Part shown: positions 1-8,857 of the stretch, piece by piece | Position numbering within the stretch: position 1 is the first letter of the stretch | How the letters are laid out: every line of letters starts with the position of its first letter | Origin: JACPSX01 sp035288405 [NCBI: bacterium] | Lineage (GTDB): Bacteria; JACPSX01 | NCBI GenBank assembly: GCA_035288405.1 | Contig: DATEAK010000362.1 | Location: 1-12,826, forward strand | DNA: 12,826 nt | Reading direction: 5' to 3' | Position numbers and translations under genes: made by a program | The notes under the pieces: generated by a model | The model's database searches: none | What the model was told of the DNA's origin: nothing | Seen by the model: the letters and a program-made list of their open reading frames with translations, nothing else

Positions 1-1
1 C

Positions 2-1191
<1,190 letters not shown>

Positions 1192-1192
<1 letters not shown>

Positions 1193-2298
1193 TGGTCAGT
1201 AAGATCGAGCGGGATCACACCCGGTTTCGCCAGATCGTCCGCGGAAAGATAAAAAGGGAGCTGAAACACTACATCACCCAGGGAGAGTTGATCGGGAAAA
1301 AAGGCAGGGACCTGATCAGCATTCCTCTGCCGCAAATTGACATTCCCCGCTTCCGCTATGAGACGCGGAAGATGGGCGGAGTCGGTCAGGGTGAAGGGGA
1401 ACCTGGCACTTCCCTCGGCGGCGACGGGGATGCAACCGGCAGCTCGGGAGCGGGCGAACTTCCGGGGGAACACATCCTCGAAGTGGACATCTCCATGGAC
1501 GAGCTGGCCGCCATCCTTGGAGAAGAGTTGGAACTCCCCCGCATAGAGTCGCGTGGAAAAAAGAACATTACCGCCCAAAGGGACAAGTATGCGGGAATTC
1601 GCAGCACCGGCCCCGAGACTCTGCGCGTTTTCAAACGCACCTATAAGGAAGCCCTGCGCCGTCAATTGGCCCAGGGAACTTATGATCCCATCGATCCCAT
1701 CATCATCCCCGTGCGGGATGACAAACGTTACCGATCGTGGAAAACCCACACCACCCCCGAAAGCAATGCCGCGATCCTCTACATGATGGATGTTTCGGGG
1801 TCCATGGGGGATGAGCAGAAGGAAATCGTCCGCATTGAATCGTTCTGGATCGATACCTGGCTGCGTTCCCAGTACAAGGGGATCCAGATCCGTTATGTCA
1901 TCCATGACGCCGTGGCACGAGAAGTGGACCAGCACGCCTTCTACCACACCCGCCAGAGCGGAGGGACCAAGATTTCTTCAGCCTACAAGCACGCCAGCAA
2001 GCTGATTCGGGAAGTTTATCCTCCTACCGAGTGGAACATCTACGCATTTCACTTTTCCGACGGAGACAACTGGAGTGGCGGGGATACCAACGAATGCATC
2101 GAGATTCTCCGTCAGGAAATTCTTCCCCACTGCAATCTCTTTTGCTACGGACAGGTGGAAAGCCCGTACGGCAGCGGGCAATTCATCAAGGACTTGAGAG
2201 AGCATTTCCGGGACCCCGAGACTCTCGTGGTCTCCGAAATCAAGGACAAAGACGGAATCTACGAGTCCATCAAAGAATTCCTCGGAAAAGGACGATGA
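1192..2298 (+). CDS. yhbH: YhbH/YeaH family protein (DUF444, VWA-like)
   Basis: A 368-residue protein of the DUF444 family (YhbH in Bacillus, YeaH in E. coli), genetically tied to PrkA and SpoVR; its biochemical role is not established. The N-terminus ([20 protein letters not shown]) is typical of the family. A Gly/Glu-rich low-complexity linker lies at about 62-92. A von Willebrand A-like fold follows, with a MIDAS-type metal site: D200-V-S202-G-S204 in [10 protein letters not shown], Thr259 in SGGTKIS and Asp290 in [10 protein letters not shown]. Length is slightly below YhbH (about 387) and YeaH (about 427), mainly through a shorter linker. ATG 1192 is chosen because it sits in a TAATG overlap with the prkA stop and has an AAAGGAAAG ribosome site 5 bases upstream; the open frame extends to 1126 but that part is prkA. 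A VWA protein beside an AAA+ protein suggests a MoxR/VWA-like partnership (inference). Confidence 0.95.
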
Positions 2299-3776
2299 AC
2301 CTATCTCCCGCCCTCTCCCAGATCAAGGACGAAATCAAGGGCCACGCCCTTTCCTACGGTCTGGATTTCTTCGAGACGATCTTCGAGATGATTGATTATG
2401 CCCAGATCAACGAGGTGGCCAGCTACGGCGGGTTCCCCACCCGCTATCCGCACTGGCGCTTCGGGATGGAGTACGAGGAATTAAGCAAGGGGTACGCCTA
2501 CGGGTTGCAGAAAATCTACGAGATGGTCATCAACAACGATCCCTGCTACGCCTACCTCATGGAAAGCAACAACCTGGTGGATCAAAAGATTGTCATGGGG
2601 CATGTATACGCCCATTGCGATTTCTTCAAAAACAACATCTACTTTTCCGGCACGAACCGCAAGATGATCGACGAGATGGCCAACCACGGAATGCGCATCC
2701 GTAACTACGTGGAACAATTCGGAGAAGAGGACGTTGAGCGCTTCGTTGATTGCTGCCTCTCCCTGGAAAACCTCATCGATGTCCATTCCCCCTTTCTGGA
2801 TCGAAAGCGCAGGAAAGAGGACTCGGAAATAACGGACGAAGAAAGCCCCAAAACCGTGCAAAAGATCCGCAGCAAGGAGTACATGGACCGCTTTATCAAC
2901 CCCGAGGAGTTCATGGAGTCCCAGAAGCGGAAACTGGAGGAGGAAAAGCAGCGCGAGCGGATGTTTCCTGAGCACCCGGAGAGGGACATTCTTCTCTTTC
3001 TCATTGAGCACGCCCCTCTGGACAAGTGGCAACGCAACATTCTCTCCCTGATCCGGGAGGAGAGCTACTACTTTTCTCCTCAGGCTCAGACCAAAATCAT
3101 GAATGAAGGATGGGCGACCTACTGGCACTCGAAAATCATGACCGAGAAAGCGCTGAAAGACTCTGAGCTGATTGATTACGCGGATCATCATTCAGGAACC
3201 CTGGCCGTCCGGCCCGGGCATATCAACCCCTACAAGCTCGGAGTGGAGCTTTTCCGCGACATCGAAGACCGCTGGAACAAAGGAAAATTCGGGAAAGAGT
3301 ACGAGGAGTGCGACGATTACCTGGCCAAGAAGAGTTGGAATCAACACCTAGGCCGAGGACGTGAAAAGGTTTTCGAAGTGCGCCGCATCTACAACGACAT
3401 CAACTTCATCGACACCTTTCTAACCAAGGAATTCTGCGAGGACCACAGGCTCTTCACGTACAAATTCAACGAAGAATCCAAACGCTACGAAATCGAAGAC
3501 CGCGATTTCAAGAAGATCAAACAAAAGCTCCTCTTCAGCCTGACCAACATGGGAAGCCCGATCATTCTAGTGGAAGACGGAAACCACGGAAACCGCGGAG
3601 AACTCCTCCTGCATCATCAATATGAAGGGGTCGATCTGCGGATCGATTACGCCAAAGACACTTTGAGGAATCTCTTCCTGATCTGGCGCCGCCCCGTCCA
3701 CATCAACACTGTAGTGGAGGGACGTAAGAAGAGGTTCAGCTTCACGGGACAAGAGCACATGGAAAAAGACGTCTAG
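2295..3776 (+). CDS. spoVR: SpoVR family protein (YcgB-like)
   Basis: A 493-residue soluble SpoVR family member. In Bacillus SpoVR affects spore cortex formation; the enterobacterial homologue YcgB is a stress gene, and the biochemical activity is unknown. Recognised from the N-terminus ([20 protein letters not shown]), the block [18 protein letters not shown] (about residues 39-56) and the signature [13 protein letters not shown] (about 271-283). It is followed by [11 protein letters not shown] and a C-terminal region ending near [11 protein letters not shown] strongly charged, probably coiled segment rich in Lys, Arg and Glu spans about 170-225. No signal peptide or membrane segment is seen. 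ATG 2295 overlaps the yhbH stop as ATGA, with AAAAGGA just upstream; the open frame continues back to 2031 but that stretch is yhbH in another frame. Last gene of the prkA-yhbH-spoVR operon. Confidence 0.95.
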   Translation: MNLSPALSQIKDEIKGHALSYGLDFFETIFEMIDYAQINEVASYGGFPTRYPHWRFGMEYEELSKGYAYGLQKIYEMVINNDPCYAYLMESNNLVDQKIVMGHVYAHCDFFKNNIYFSGTNRKMIDEMANHGMRIRNYVEQFGEEDVERFVDCCLSLENLIDVHSPFLDRKRRKEDSEITDEESPKTVQKIRSKEYMDRFINPEEFMESQKRKLEEEKQRERMFPEHPERDILLFLIEHAPLDKWQRNILSLIREESYYFSPQAQTKIMNEGWATYWHSKIMTEKALKDSELIDYADHHSGTLAVRPGHINPYKLGVELFRDIEDRWNKGKFGKEYEECDDYLAKKSWNQHLGRGREKVFEVRRIYNDINFIDTFLTKEFCEDHRLFTYKFNEESKRYEIEDRDFKKIKQKLLFSLTNMGSPIILVEDGNHGNRGELLLHHQYEGVDLRIDYAKDTLRNLFLIWRRPVHINTVVEGRKKRFSFTGQEHMEKDV

Positions 3777-3893
3777 TTTCCTTCCCATCCTTATTAAAAC
3801 CTGCACAGCCAGCCGTAAAATCCTGAGCGCGGAGTCTACGTCCCCCTGGAACTCGTTGCGTGGAAGTACTCGATCGATTCAAAGTCCCAATCG

Positions 3894-3945
3894 CCGGGAC
3901 CTTGATTTTGAGGGCAACGTCCGTCTGCCGGGATCGAGGTCCCGG
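3894..3945 (+). repeat. 13-bp inverted repeat / stem-loop
   Basis: CCGGGACCTTGAT (3894-3906) pairs with ATCGAGGTCCCGG (3933-3945). All 13 positions pair if one G-U wobble is allowed. The 26-base loop contains a smaller GGCA/TGCC pairing. No T-run follows, so it is not a classical intrinsic terminator; it may end the spoVR transcript by another route, be an RNA structure, or be the remnant of a repeat. Confidence 0.5.
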
Positions 3946-3992
3946 GAGGAAATCTTGCAGAGTGCCTCTCTCTGTGGAAGCAAGAGTCATCC

Positions 3993-4027
3993 TGGATAAA
4001 ACGGAACCTCTATGCTAAGATAGGTTC
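3993..4027 (+). promoter_or_regulatory. Candidate sigma70 promoter for the tmk operon, with overlapping inverted repeat
   Basis: A -35-like TGGATA (3993-3998, 4 of 6 matches) is followed after 17 bases by an extended -10, TGCTAAGAT (4013-4021, hexamer TAAGAT 5 of 6). A 6-bp inverted repeat GAACCT (4004-4009) / AGGTTC (4022-4027) flanks the -10 exactly, which would suit an operator. Transcription would begin near 4028, about 58 bases before the tmk start. Seen by eye only. Confidence 0.35.
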
Positions 4028-4085
4028 GGTTTATGAGTCCTCTGTCCTTTATTCATCCACATGCCGGAGGGGAGCCCCAGTTACC

Positions 4086-4745
4086 GTGATTGGAAAACTC
4101 ATTACCTTTGAGGGGGTCGAAGGATGTGGCAAGAGCACTCAGATGGAGGAAGCCTCCCGTTTTTTGTCGGGGAAGAAAATCCCCCTCGTCGTCACTCGTG
4201 AGCCCGGAGGCACGGCCATTGGGAATGAGATCCGCAACATTCTTCTGAACCGCGACCATCACGGGATGGCGATCTTGACGGAACTTTTTCTCTACTTGGC
4301 CGTCAGGGCTCAACATGTCAAGGAAATCATCCGCCCCGCACTAGAGGCAGGCAAGATCATACTTTGCGACCGATTTCACGATTCAACCCTGGCGTATCAG
4401 GGGTATGGACGCGGGCTCGATCTGGAGATGATCTCGGACCTTAACGCTTTGGCTACGGATGGGATCACCCCCGACTTGACTATCTTGCTCGATATCGACC
4501 CGGAAGAGGGCTTGAGGCGCGCCAAGCAGCGCAGCGCCCAGTTGTTCAGTGATCCGCGCCTGGATCGATTCGAGGAAGATACTTTGGAGTTTCACCGCCG
4601 TATCCGGACCGGCTATCTCGCGTTGGCGGAGCGCAATCCCCAGCGTTTCGTCCTGATTCCAGCCGCAGACACGCAGGATAAAGTAAGTTCCCGGATCGTA
4701 GAAGCCCTGAAGCGGTTCCTAAAGGAGCACGATGAGCAACTCTAG
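4086..4745 (+). CDS. tmk: Thymidylate kinase (dTMP kinase)
   Basis: Phosphorylates dTMP to dTDP with ATP, a required step for dTTP and DNA synthesis, in the cytoplasm. The 219-residue length is normal. Visible motifs: P-loop GVEGCGKST (residues 10-18), the REPGG substrate loop (about 39-43), the DR-x-x-x-S motif D95-R-F-H-D-S100 with LAYQGYGRGL after it, the ILLDIDPEEGLRRA block (about 133-146), and a DRFE motif (160-163) after a lid segment containing basic residues (RRAKQRS). The start is GTG 4086: no in-frame ATG precedes the P-loop, and GGAGGGGAG lies at 4066-4074, somewhat far (11 bases or more) for an ideal ribosome site. The 3' end overlaps holB by 14 bases. First gene of the tmk-holB-ricT block. 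Confidence 0.96.
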   Translation: MIGKLITFEGVEGCGKSTQMEEASRFLSGKKIPLVVTREPGGTAIGNEIRNILLNRDHHGMAILTELFLYLAVRAQHVKEIIRPALEAGKIILCDRFHDSTLAYQGYGRGLDLEMISDLNALATDGITPDLTILLDIDPEEGLRRAKQRSAQLFSDPRLDRFEEDTLEFHRRIRTGYLALAERNPQRFVLIPAADTQDKVSSRIVEALKRFLKEHDEQL

Positions 4746-5757
4746 CGTCCTGGGGCATGAACGGGCAAGAGCGTTTCTCTTTAGCGCCCTGGTGGAACGG
4801 AGAGTGGCACACGCCTACCTCTTCGCGGGCCCGGCCCGGATCGGAAAGAAGCTCATGGCCTTGACTTTCGCCAAAGGGATCCTGTGCGCCGGTGGACCCG
4901 AAGGGCCTTGCGGCGACTGCCCCTCCTGCCAGAAAGTGTCCCGAGGTGCTCACCCCGACCTGCTTCTGGTGGAGCCTCAGGCGGATCCCGGCAAGGAAGC
5001 CAAGAGCCTTAAAATCGAGCAGGTCCGAGACCTGCAACGCGCCATCTCTTTGAAAGCCCACGAGGGGGGCTGCAAGATCGCGATCATCGACGACGCCGAG
5101 CTTCTCACCGAGCAAGCGGGAAACGCCCTTCTGAAAGTCATTGAAGAGCCTCCGTCCTCCACCTACTTCATTCTCATCGCAGGCAGTCTGAACTCCTTGC
5201 TTCCAACCCTGGTTTCCCGCTGCCAAATCGTCCCGTTTATTGCGCTGTCTGAAGGGCAGGTCGCCCAGCTCGTGCGGCAAACCCGGGGGCTGGAACCCCA
5301 GGAGGCAGACCTTCGGGCGGCGCTGTCCCGAGGGCAAGTAGGCAGGGCTCTCGATATGGACATGGAACTGAGAGAGGAACTCCTTTCTCTGGCGTTTTTG
5401 CTGTTAGCCCCGAGTCCCGGTCCGTGGGTGGCCGGACTCCAATCTCAGCTTCAGAATTTGGGAAGAGAACGACAGACCTTTGAAGAATTCCTAAGGCTCT
5501 TTCTTCTTCTCAGCCGGGACTTGATGGCCCTTAAATCCGGAGCGGCAGAGGCACAAGTCGTCAACCGGGACAAAATTCCTGAAATGAGGCGGATTAACTT
5601 GCAGTTGTCACCGGCCGTCCTGGGTAGAATTGCGGCCATGATATCGGAGACTCTGGGCCAACTGCGAGCCAATGCTTATCCACAGCTGGCCCTCGAGGCC
5701 CTGGCCGTTCGCATCGCTCTGGGGCGAGCCTGTGTTAAGGAGTCGTACCATGTTTAG
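4732..5757 (+). CDS. holB: DNA polymerase III subunit delta' (clamp loader)
   Basis: Delta' is a structural AAA+ subunit of the clamp loader that places the beta sliding clamp on primed DNA. The 341-residue protein opens with VLGHERARAFLFSALVERRVAHAYLFAGP, then a degenerate Walker A, G33-PARI-G38-K39-K40, with Lys in place of the usual Ser/Thr. A Cys4 zinc module follows (C52, C60, C63, C66), then IIDDAELL at the Walker B position, NALLKVIEEPP, and the SRC motif (S162-R-C164) that supplies the arginine finger to the neighbouring subunit. The C-terminal part is the helical collar domain and is poorly conserved. ATG 4732 has AAAGGAG 5 bases upstream and overlaps the tmk stop by 14 bases, implying coupled translation. 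It overlaps the next ATG by eight bases. A DnaX-like subunit is excluded by the small size and the poor P-loop. Confidence 0.93.
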   Translation: MSNSSVLGHERARAFLFSALVERRVAHAYLFAGPARIGKKLMALTFAKGILCAGGPEGPCGDCPSCQKVSRGAHPDLLLVEPQADPGKEAKSLKIEQVRDLQRAISLKAHEGGCKIAIIDDAELLTEQAGNALLKVIEEPPSSTYFILIAGSLNSLLPTLVSRCQIVPFIALSEGQVAQLVRQTRGLEPQEADLRAALSRGQVGRALDMDMELREELLSLAFLLLAPSPGPWVAGLQSQLQNLGRERQTFEEFLRLFLLLSRDLMALKSGAAEAQVVNRDKIPEMRRINLQLSPAVLGRIAAMISETLGQLRANAYPQLALEALAVRIALGRACVKESYHV

Positions 5758-6559
5758 GGTCGTAGGAATGAAGTTCTCCTATGGGAGTACGATCCACGAT
5801 TACAAGACCGACTTGCCTGACATCCAAAGGGGAGATCTCTGCGTCGTGGAGACGGAAAACGGACCGGCAATGGCGGAAGTCGCCCTTCCACCCCGCAAAC
5901 TGTTCTATATCCTGCAGCACAAACCGATGTTGAGCGTCTTGCGGAAAGCAACCTCTGAAGACGTGGAACGCTCCCGAAAAAACAGCGCACTGGAGAAATC
6001 CATCCAGGCGTTTTGCGATCAGAAACTTGCCGAGCACAAGTCGGAAATGAAGCTCGTGCGGGTTGAAGTGAATCTCGAAGGGAAGAAAGCCACGGTCTTC
6101 TTCACAGCTCCGGGTCGCGTCGACTTCCGGGAACTCGTCCGGGAAGTGGCACAGAATTTTAAAATCCGCATTGAAATGAAACAGATCGGAGTGAGGGACG
6201 AGGCCAAAATGTTCGGAGGGTTCGGCCCCTGCGGGCTGAACCTTTGCTGCTCAAGTTACCTCAAAGAGTTCCACCCGGTTTCGATCCGGATGGCCAAGGA
6301 CCAGGATCTTCCCGTCAATCCTTCGAAAATCTCGGGAGTTTGCGGGCGCCTATTCTGTTGCCTGGCTTATGAGCATACAACCTACGTGGAGATCAGTAAA
6401 AACATGCCTCACTGCGGTAAAACCGTGTGCACCCGGGAAGGGTGCGGTCGAGTGGTCAAAACCTATGTTCTCCAGGAGAAGGTTACCGTGGAGATGGAAG
6501 GCGGCAAAACCGTGGACGCTCGCCTGGATGAGCTCATGGAAGTCGCATTGAACGAGTGA
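5750..6559 (+). CDS. ricT: PSP1 domain protein, RicT/YaaT type
   Basis: A 269-residue PSP1-domain protein. In Bacillus, RicT (YaaT) works with RicA and RicF in a complex carrying Fe-S clusters that affects RNase Y-dependent mRNA processing; outside Firmicutes its role is open. The family signature is visible: GDLCVVETENGPAMAEV near the start, then RVDFRELVREVAQNFKIRIEMKQIGVRDEAKMFGG, and the cysteine blocks FGPCGLNLCC (C161, C166, C167) and GVCGRLFCCLAYE (C198, C203, C204), likely Fe-S ligands. The C-terminal beta-rich tail holds three further cysteines (C222, C227, C232). ATG 5750 is preceded by AAGGAG (5737-5742) at 7 bases and overlaps the holB stop by eight bases; the upstream part of the open frame lies inside holB and is discarded. 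The holB-ricT-metG order is conserved in several phyla. Confidence 0.92.
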   Translation: MFRVVGMKFSYGSTIHDYKTDLPDIQRGDLCVVETENGPAMAEVALPPRKLFYILQHKPMLSVLRKATSEDVERSRKNSALEKSIQAFCDQKLAEHKSEMKLVRVEVNLEGKKATVFFTAPGRVDFRELVREVAQNFKIRIEMKQIGVRDEAKMFGGFGPCGLNLCCSSYLKEFHPVSIRMAKDQDLPVNPSKISGVCGRLFCCLAYEHTTYVEISKNMPHCGKTVCTREGCGRVVKTYVLQEKVTVEMEGGKTVDARLDELMEVALNE

Positions 6560-6657
6560 TAGCCGATATCAGTCGGATAAGCAGCTCTCCGGCAGGCCTC
6601 GGAGCCTTTGAGTGAGCGGATGGAAACAAGAATGCGGGCGGCAAAAAATAAATCCCG
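6560..6657 (+). other. Short spacer between ricT and metG
   Basis: 98 bases with two small potential hairpins: CCGA/TCGG with a 6-base loop just after the ricT stop, and CTCCG/CGGAG with an 8-base loop near 6586-6603. Neither has a T-run, so read-through from ricT into metG is plausible. No Shine-Dalgarno match is seen in the AT-rich stretch just before the metG ATG. Confidence 0.4.
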
Positions 6658-8241
6658 ATGAGTCCCGAAAAACTCTTCTACATCACAACCCCGATCTACT
6701 ACGTGAATGACGTTCCTCATCTGGGTCACGCCTACACGACGGTGGCAGCTGACGCGGTAGCGCGCTACCAACGGCTGGAAGGGAAAACAGTTTTCTTCCT
6801 TACCGGAACCGATGAGCATGGCCAGAAAGTGGAGCGGGCGGCCCGGCAGCAGGGGGAAACCCCGCAGGAACTGTCCGACCGTGTCGTGGAACGGTTCAGG
6901 AGCTTATGGCAACGACTGGATATTTCTAATGATTCTTTCATCCGCACGACGGAATCTCACCATAAAGGAGCCGTGCAACACTTTTTCAACAAAGTTTACG
7001 AAAACGGAGACATTTATCTCGGGGATTACGAGGATTGGTACTGCACGCCTTGTGAAACCTTCTGGACCGAAACCCAGCTCGTTCAGGGCAACTGTCCGGA
7101 CTGCGGCCGACCCGTGGAGAAGCTCAAGGAAAAAAGCTATTTCTTCCGCATGTCTCGATACCAGGACGCCCTACTTTCCTTTTATTCCCAGAACCCGCAC
7201 TTTGTTCAACCTCAGGCCCGCTACAACGAGATCATCCGTTTCGTCCAGGGAGGCTTGCGGGACTTGAGCATCAGCCGGACTTCTTTTCGCTGGGGAATTC
7301 CCGTTCCCCGCGATTCCGAGCACGTCATCTACGTCTGGTTCGATGCCTTGGCCAATTATATCTCCGCGGCAGGTTACCCGGATGATCCGGCGCGGCTGGA
7401 AACCCTGTGGCCGGCCAACATTCACCTGATCGGTAAGGACATCCTGCGCTTCCACGCGGTCTACTGGCCTACATTCCTGATGGCGGCCGGTCTGGCGATC
7501 CCGCGTCAGATCTTCAGCCACGGCTGGTGGACCGTGGAGGGTCGTAAAATGTCCAAGTCTCTGCAGAACGTAGTGGATCCCAACCGCCTGCTGGACCAAT
7601 ACGGAGTCGATCCAATCCGCTACTATCTTCTGCGAGAGGTGGCCTTCGGTCTGGATGGAGACTTCTCCCATGCCACCTTAATCCACCGGATCAACAGCGA
7701 CTTGGCCAACGACCTGGGAAATCTCCTCAGCCGGACCCTGTCCATGGCGCACCGTTATTGCCAGGGAAAAGTCCCGTCTCCCGGGCCATCGTCGGAAATT
7801 TCGCAGCCTCTTCGAACGGCAGCCGAACGCGCCCTGAATGAAGTGAGGCGGTTCATGGCGGAACTGGCGTTTCACAAGGTGTTGGCAGGGATCTGGGAAC
7901 TGGTGGGCACGGCCAATAAGTTCATCGATGAAAGGGCGCCCTGGAACCTGGCCAAAGATCCAGGGAAAAGGGAACAGCTTGATGCGGTTCTTTATAGTAC
8001 GCTGGAGGCCCTGCGCCAGACCGCCATGCTGCTCTCCCCTTTCCTACCGGGGATTTCTCGTCAGATGGAAGACCAACTGGGGATCCATTACAGAGACGGC
8101 GAAAGGCCAACCCTCACTGAGGCCGCCCACTGGGGGAAAATGGAACCAGGAAAGGCACTACAAAAACCCGAGCCTCTTTTTCCCCGCCTCACTGCCGAAA
8201 GGATTGCCGAGATCCAGTCTAATTTCCGGATTGAAGACTAG
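6658..8241 (+). CDS. metG: Methionyl-tRNA synthetase
   Basis: Charges tRNA-Met with methionine using ATP; class I synthetase, cytoplasmic. The protein has 527 residues. Motifs in order: FYITTPIYYVNDVPHLGHAYT with the HIGH equivalent H21-L-G-H24; FLTGTDEHGQK; a zinc knuckle with C129-x2-C132 and C146-x2-C149; the SRTSFRWGIPVP and VYVWFDALANYI blocks; IHLIGKDILRFHAVYWP; KMSKS at 297-301; then the helical anticodon-binding domain with FIDERAPWNLAKD. The single Cys4 knuckle resembles the Thermus/Firmicutes form. The protein ends about residue 527, so the C-terminal tRNA-binding (EMAP/Trbp111-like) domain of longer MetRS proteins is absent. ATG 6658 is the first start after an in-frame stop (TAA 6649-6651); no clear Shine-Dalgarno precedes it. 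Confidence 0.97.
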   Translation: MSPEKLFYITTPIYYVNDVPHLGHAYTTVAADAVARYQRLEGKTVFFLTGTDEHGQKVERAARQQGETPQELSDRVVERFRSLWQRLDISNDSFIRTTESHHKGAVQHFFNKVYENGDIYLGDYEDWYCTPCETFWTETQLVQGNCPDCGRPVEKLKEKSYFFRMSRYQDALLSFYSQNPHFVQPQARYNEIIRFVQGGLRDLSISRTSFRWGIPVPRDSEHVIYVWFDALANYISAAGYPDDPARLETLWPANIHLIGKDILRFHAVYWPTFLMAAGLAIPRQIFSHGWWTVEGRKMSKSLQNVVDPNRLLDQYGVDPIRYYLLREVAFGLDGDFSHATLIHRINSDLANDLGNLLSRTLSMAHRYCQGKVPSPGPSSEISQPLRTAAERALNEVRRFMAELAFHKVLAGIWELVGTANKFIDERAPWNLAKDPGKREQLDAVLYSTLEALRQTAMLLSPFLPGISRQMEDQLGIHYRDGERPTLTEAAHWGKMEPGKALQKPEPLFPRLTAERIAEIQSNFRIED

Positions 8242-8279
8242 ACCCGTCCAGTTAACTTCGCCTGACTTCCACCACCCAC

Positions 8280-8335
8280 AGGGTGAGTACCCGCTCTGGG
8301 CGCGATTCCTCGCTCTCCCTGCGGCGTACTCCCTT
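8280..8335 (+). terminator. Bulged stem-loop just after metG, possible transcript end
   Basis: GAGTAC (8285-8290) pairs with GTACTC (8326-8331). Inside it, CCGC (8291-8294) pairs with GCGG (8321-8324), leaving C8325 bulged. Outside it, AGGG (8280-8283) pairs with CCTT (8332-8335, one G-U), leaving T8284 bulged. About 14 pairs close a 26-base loop, 38 bases after the metG stop. No T-run follows, so factor-independent termination is doubtful; a mRNA 3' structure is equally likely. Confidence 0.35.
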
Positions 8336-8451
8336 AGCGCCTATTCTTGCACTCTACCTGTCCGTTCGAGAAGGTCCTGTTTTTCAGTCCGGATTTTGGT
8401 TGGGCAACCTGGTGATTTATGGCATCCGTTATGTCTCAATAGGCTTCTTAT

Positions 8452-8474
8452 CCCCAAGAATATTATTTTTGGGG
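8452..8474 (+). repeat. 10-bp hairpin in the metG downstream region
   Basis: CCCCAAGAAT (8452-8461) and ATTTTTGGGG (8465-8474) form ten pairs with one G-U wobble and a 3-base loop. There is no T-run after it on either strand, so it is listed only as a stem-loop of unknown role. Confidence 0.45.
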
Positions 8475-8724
8475 CCGTAGTCCCGGATAAATGGGCGAAA
8501 TAGACCGTTTTCAAGGGTTTGAGAAAAACTCCGAGGCGCAAATCTGAGCTTGTCTGCCTTGTCTTGGGGATTATGAATGGGTTCTTGAAAAAAATCTTTT
8601 TTTTAGCCATGGCAATGGATAGCCATCGGAAGAATTCATTCCATTGTGAGGCGGGCATATGAGATAAACATACCATGATTGCTACCTCAAGGTTGCGAAA
8701 GTCTGCTGGATTGTTACATCTTCA

Positions 8725-8753
8725 TTGACTCCTTCCCCGCGTAAAGGCAAAAT
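8725..8753 (+). promoter_or_regulatory. Candidate promoter upstream of the accessory module
   Basis: TTGACT (8725-8730, 5 of 6 to TTGACA), a 17-base spacer, and CAAAAT (8748-8753, 4 of 6 to TATAAT). It would start a leader of about 100-150 bases before the substrate-binding protein gene. Weak -10, judged by eye. Confidence 0.3.
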
Positions 8754-8801
8754 GCAAGTTAATCATTGTCCGCGTTACGGCGTGAGGGGTCGGCGACCTG
8801 C

Positions 8802-8830
8802 CGGAAATTTCCGCATTGAGGGAATTCCCT
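8802..8830. promoter_or_regulatory. Two adjacent perfect 12-bp palindromes, candidate operator
   Basis: CGGAAATTTCCG (8802-8813) and AGGGAATTCCCT (8819-8830) are each perfect 12-bp palindromes with related GGAA/TTCC cores. Their centres are 17 bases apart. They lie downstream of the candidate promoter and upstream of the substrate-binding protein gene, as expected of a tandem operator for a dimeric regulator; no regulator gene is in the window. Confidence 0.45.
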
Positions 8831-8857
8831 GGGTTTGACGGATTGCGGACTGGGCAG

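Larger units (their letters stand above)
3777..4085. other. Intergenic region between spoVR and tmk
   Basis: 309 bases with no convincing gene. One frame stays open across the first 220 bases and two short frames (GTG 3860 to 4018, 52 codons; TTG 3856 to 3999, 47 codons) exist, but none has a ribosome site or recognisable similarity. What the stretch does hold is a 13-bp stem-loop (3894-3945) and a candidate promoter within an inverted repeat (3993-4027), both listed separately. No T-run terminator was seen behind spoVR. Confidence 0.6.
8242..8857. other. Long intergenic region downstream of metG
   Basis: 616 bases with no supported gene. A 65-codon + frame (8283-8480) and a 111-codon - frame (8341-8676) are open, but neither has a ribosome site or recognisable similarity, and both cross stem-loop sequence. 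Contents noted: a bulged stem at 8280-8335, a 10-bp hairpin at 8452-8474, a run A7-TC-T8 at about 8588-8604, a 7-bp inverted repeat CAATGGA (8613-8619) / TCCATTG (8640-8646), a weak promoter (8725-8753) and two perfect palindromes (8802-8830). No tRNA or other RNA gene could be folded by eye. Confidence 0.6.

Noticed and set aside
2481-3191. 236-codon open frame on the - strand
   Set aside because: Antisense shadow of spoVR with no recognisable domain.
3856-4018. Two short + frames (47 and 52 codons) between spoVR and tmk
   Set aside because: Neither has a Shine-Dalgarno site, both cross the 13-bp stem-loop, and neither shows a recognisable motif; might be a decayed gene but this cannot be supported.
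4546-5337. 263-codon open frame on the - strand
   Set aside because: Antisense to tmk and holB, whose motifs are unmistakable.
8283-8480. 65-codon + strand frame after metG
   Set aside because: No ribosome site, begins inside a stem-loop, and the translation matches no family I know.
8588-8604. A7-TC-T8 run as an intrinsic terminator
   Set aside because: No GC-rich hairpin precedes the T-run on the + strand; the run alone is not enough.
8341-8676. 111-codon - strand frame in the metG downstream region
   Set aside because: No ribosome site or known motif, and it runs through hairpin and A/T-run sequence; kept only as part of the intergenic description.
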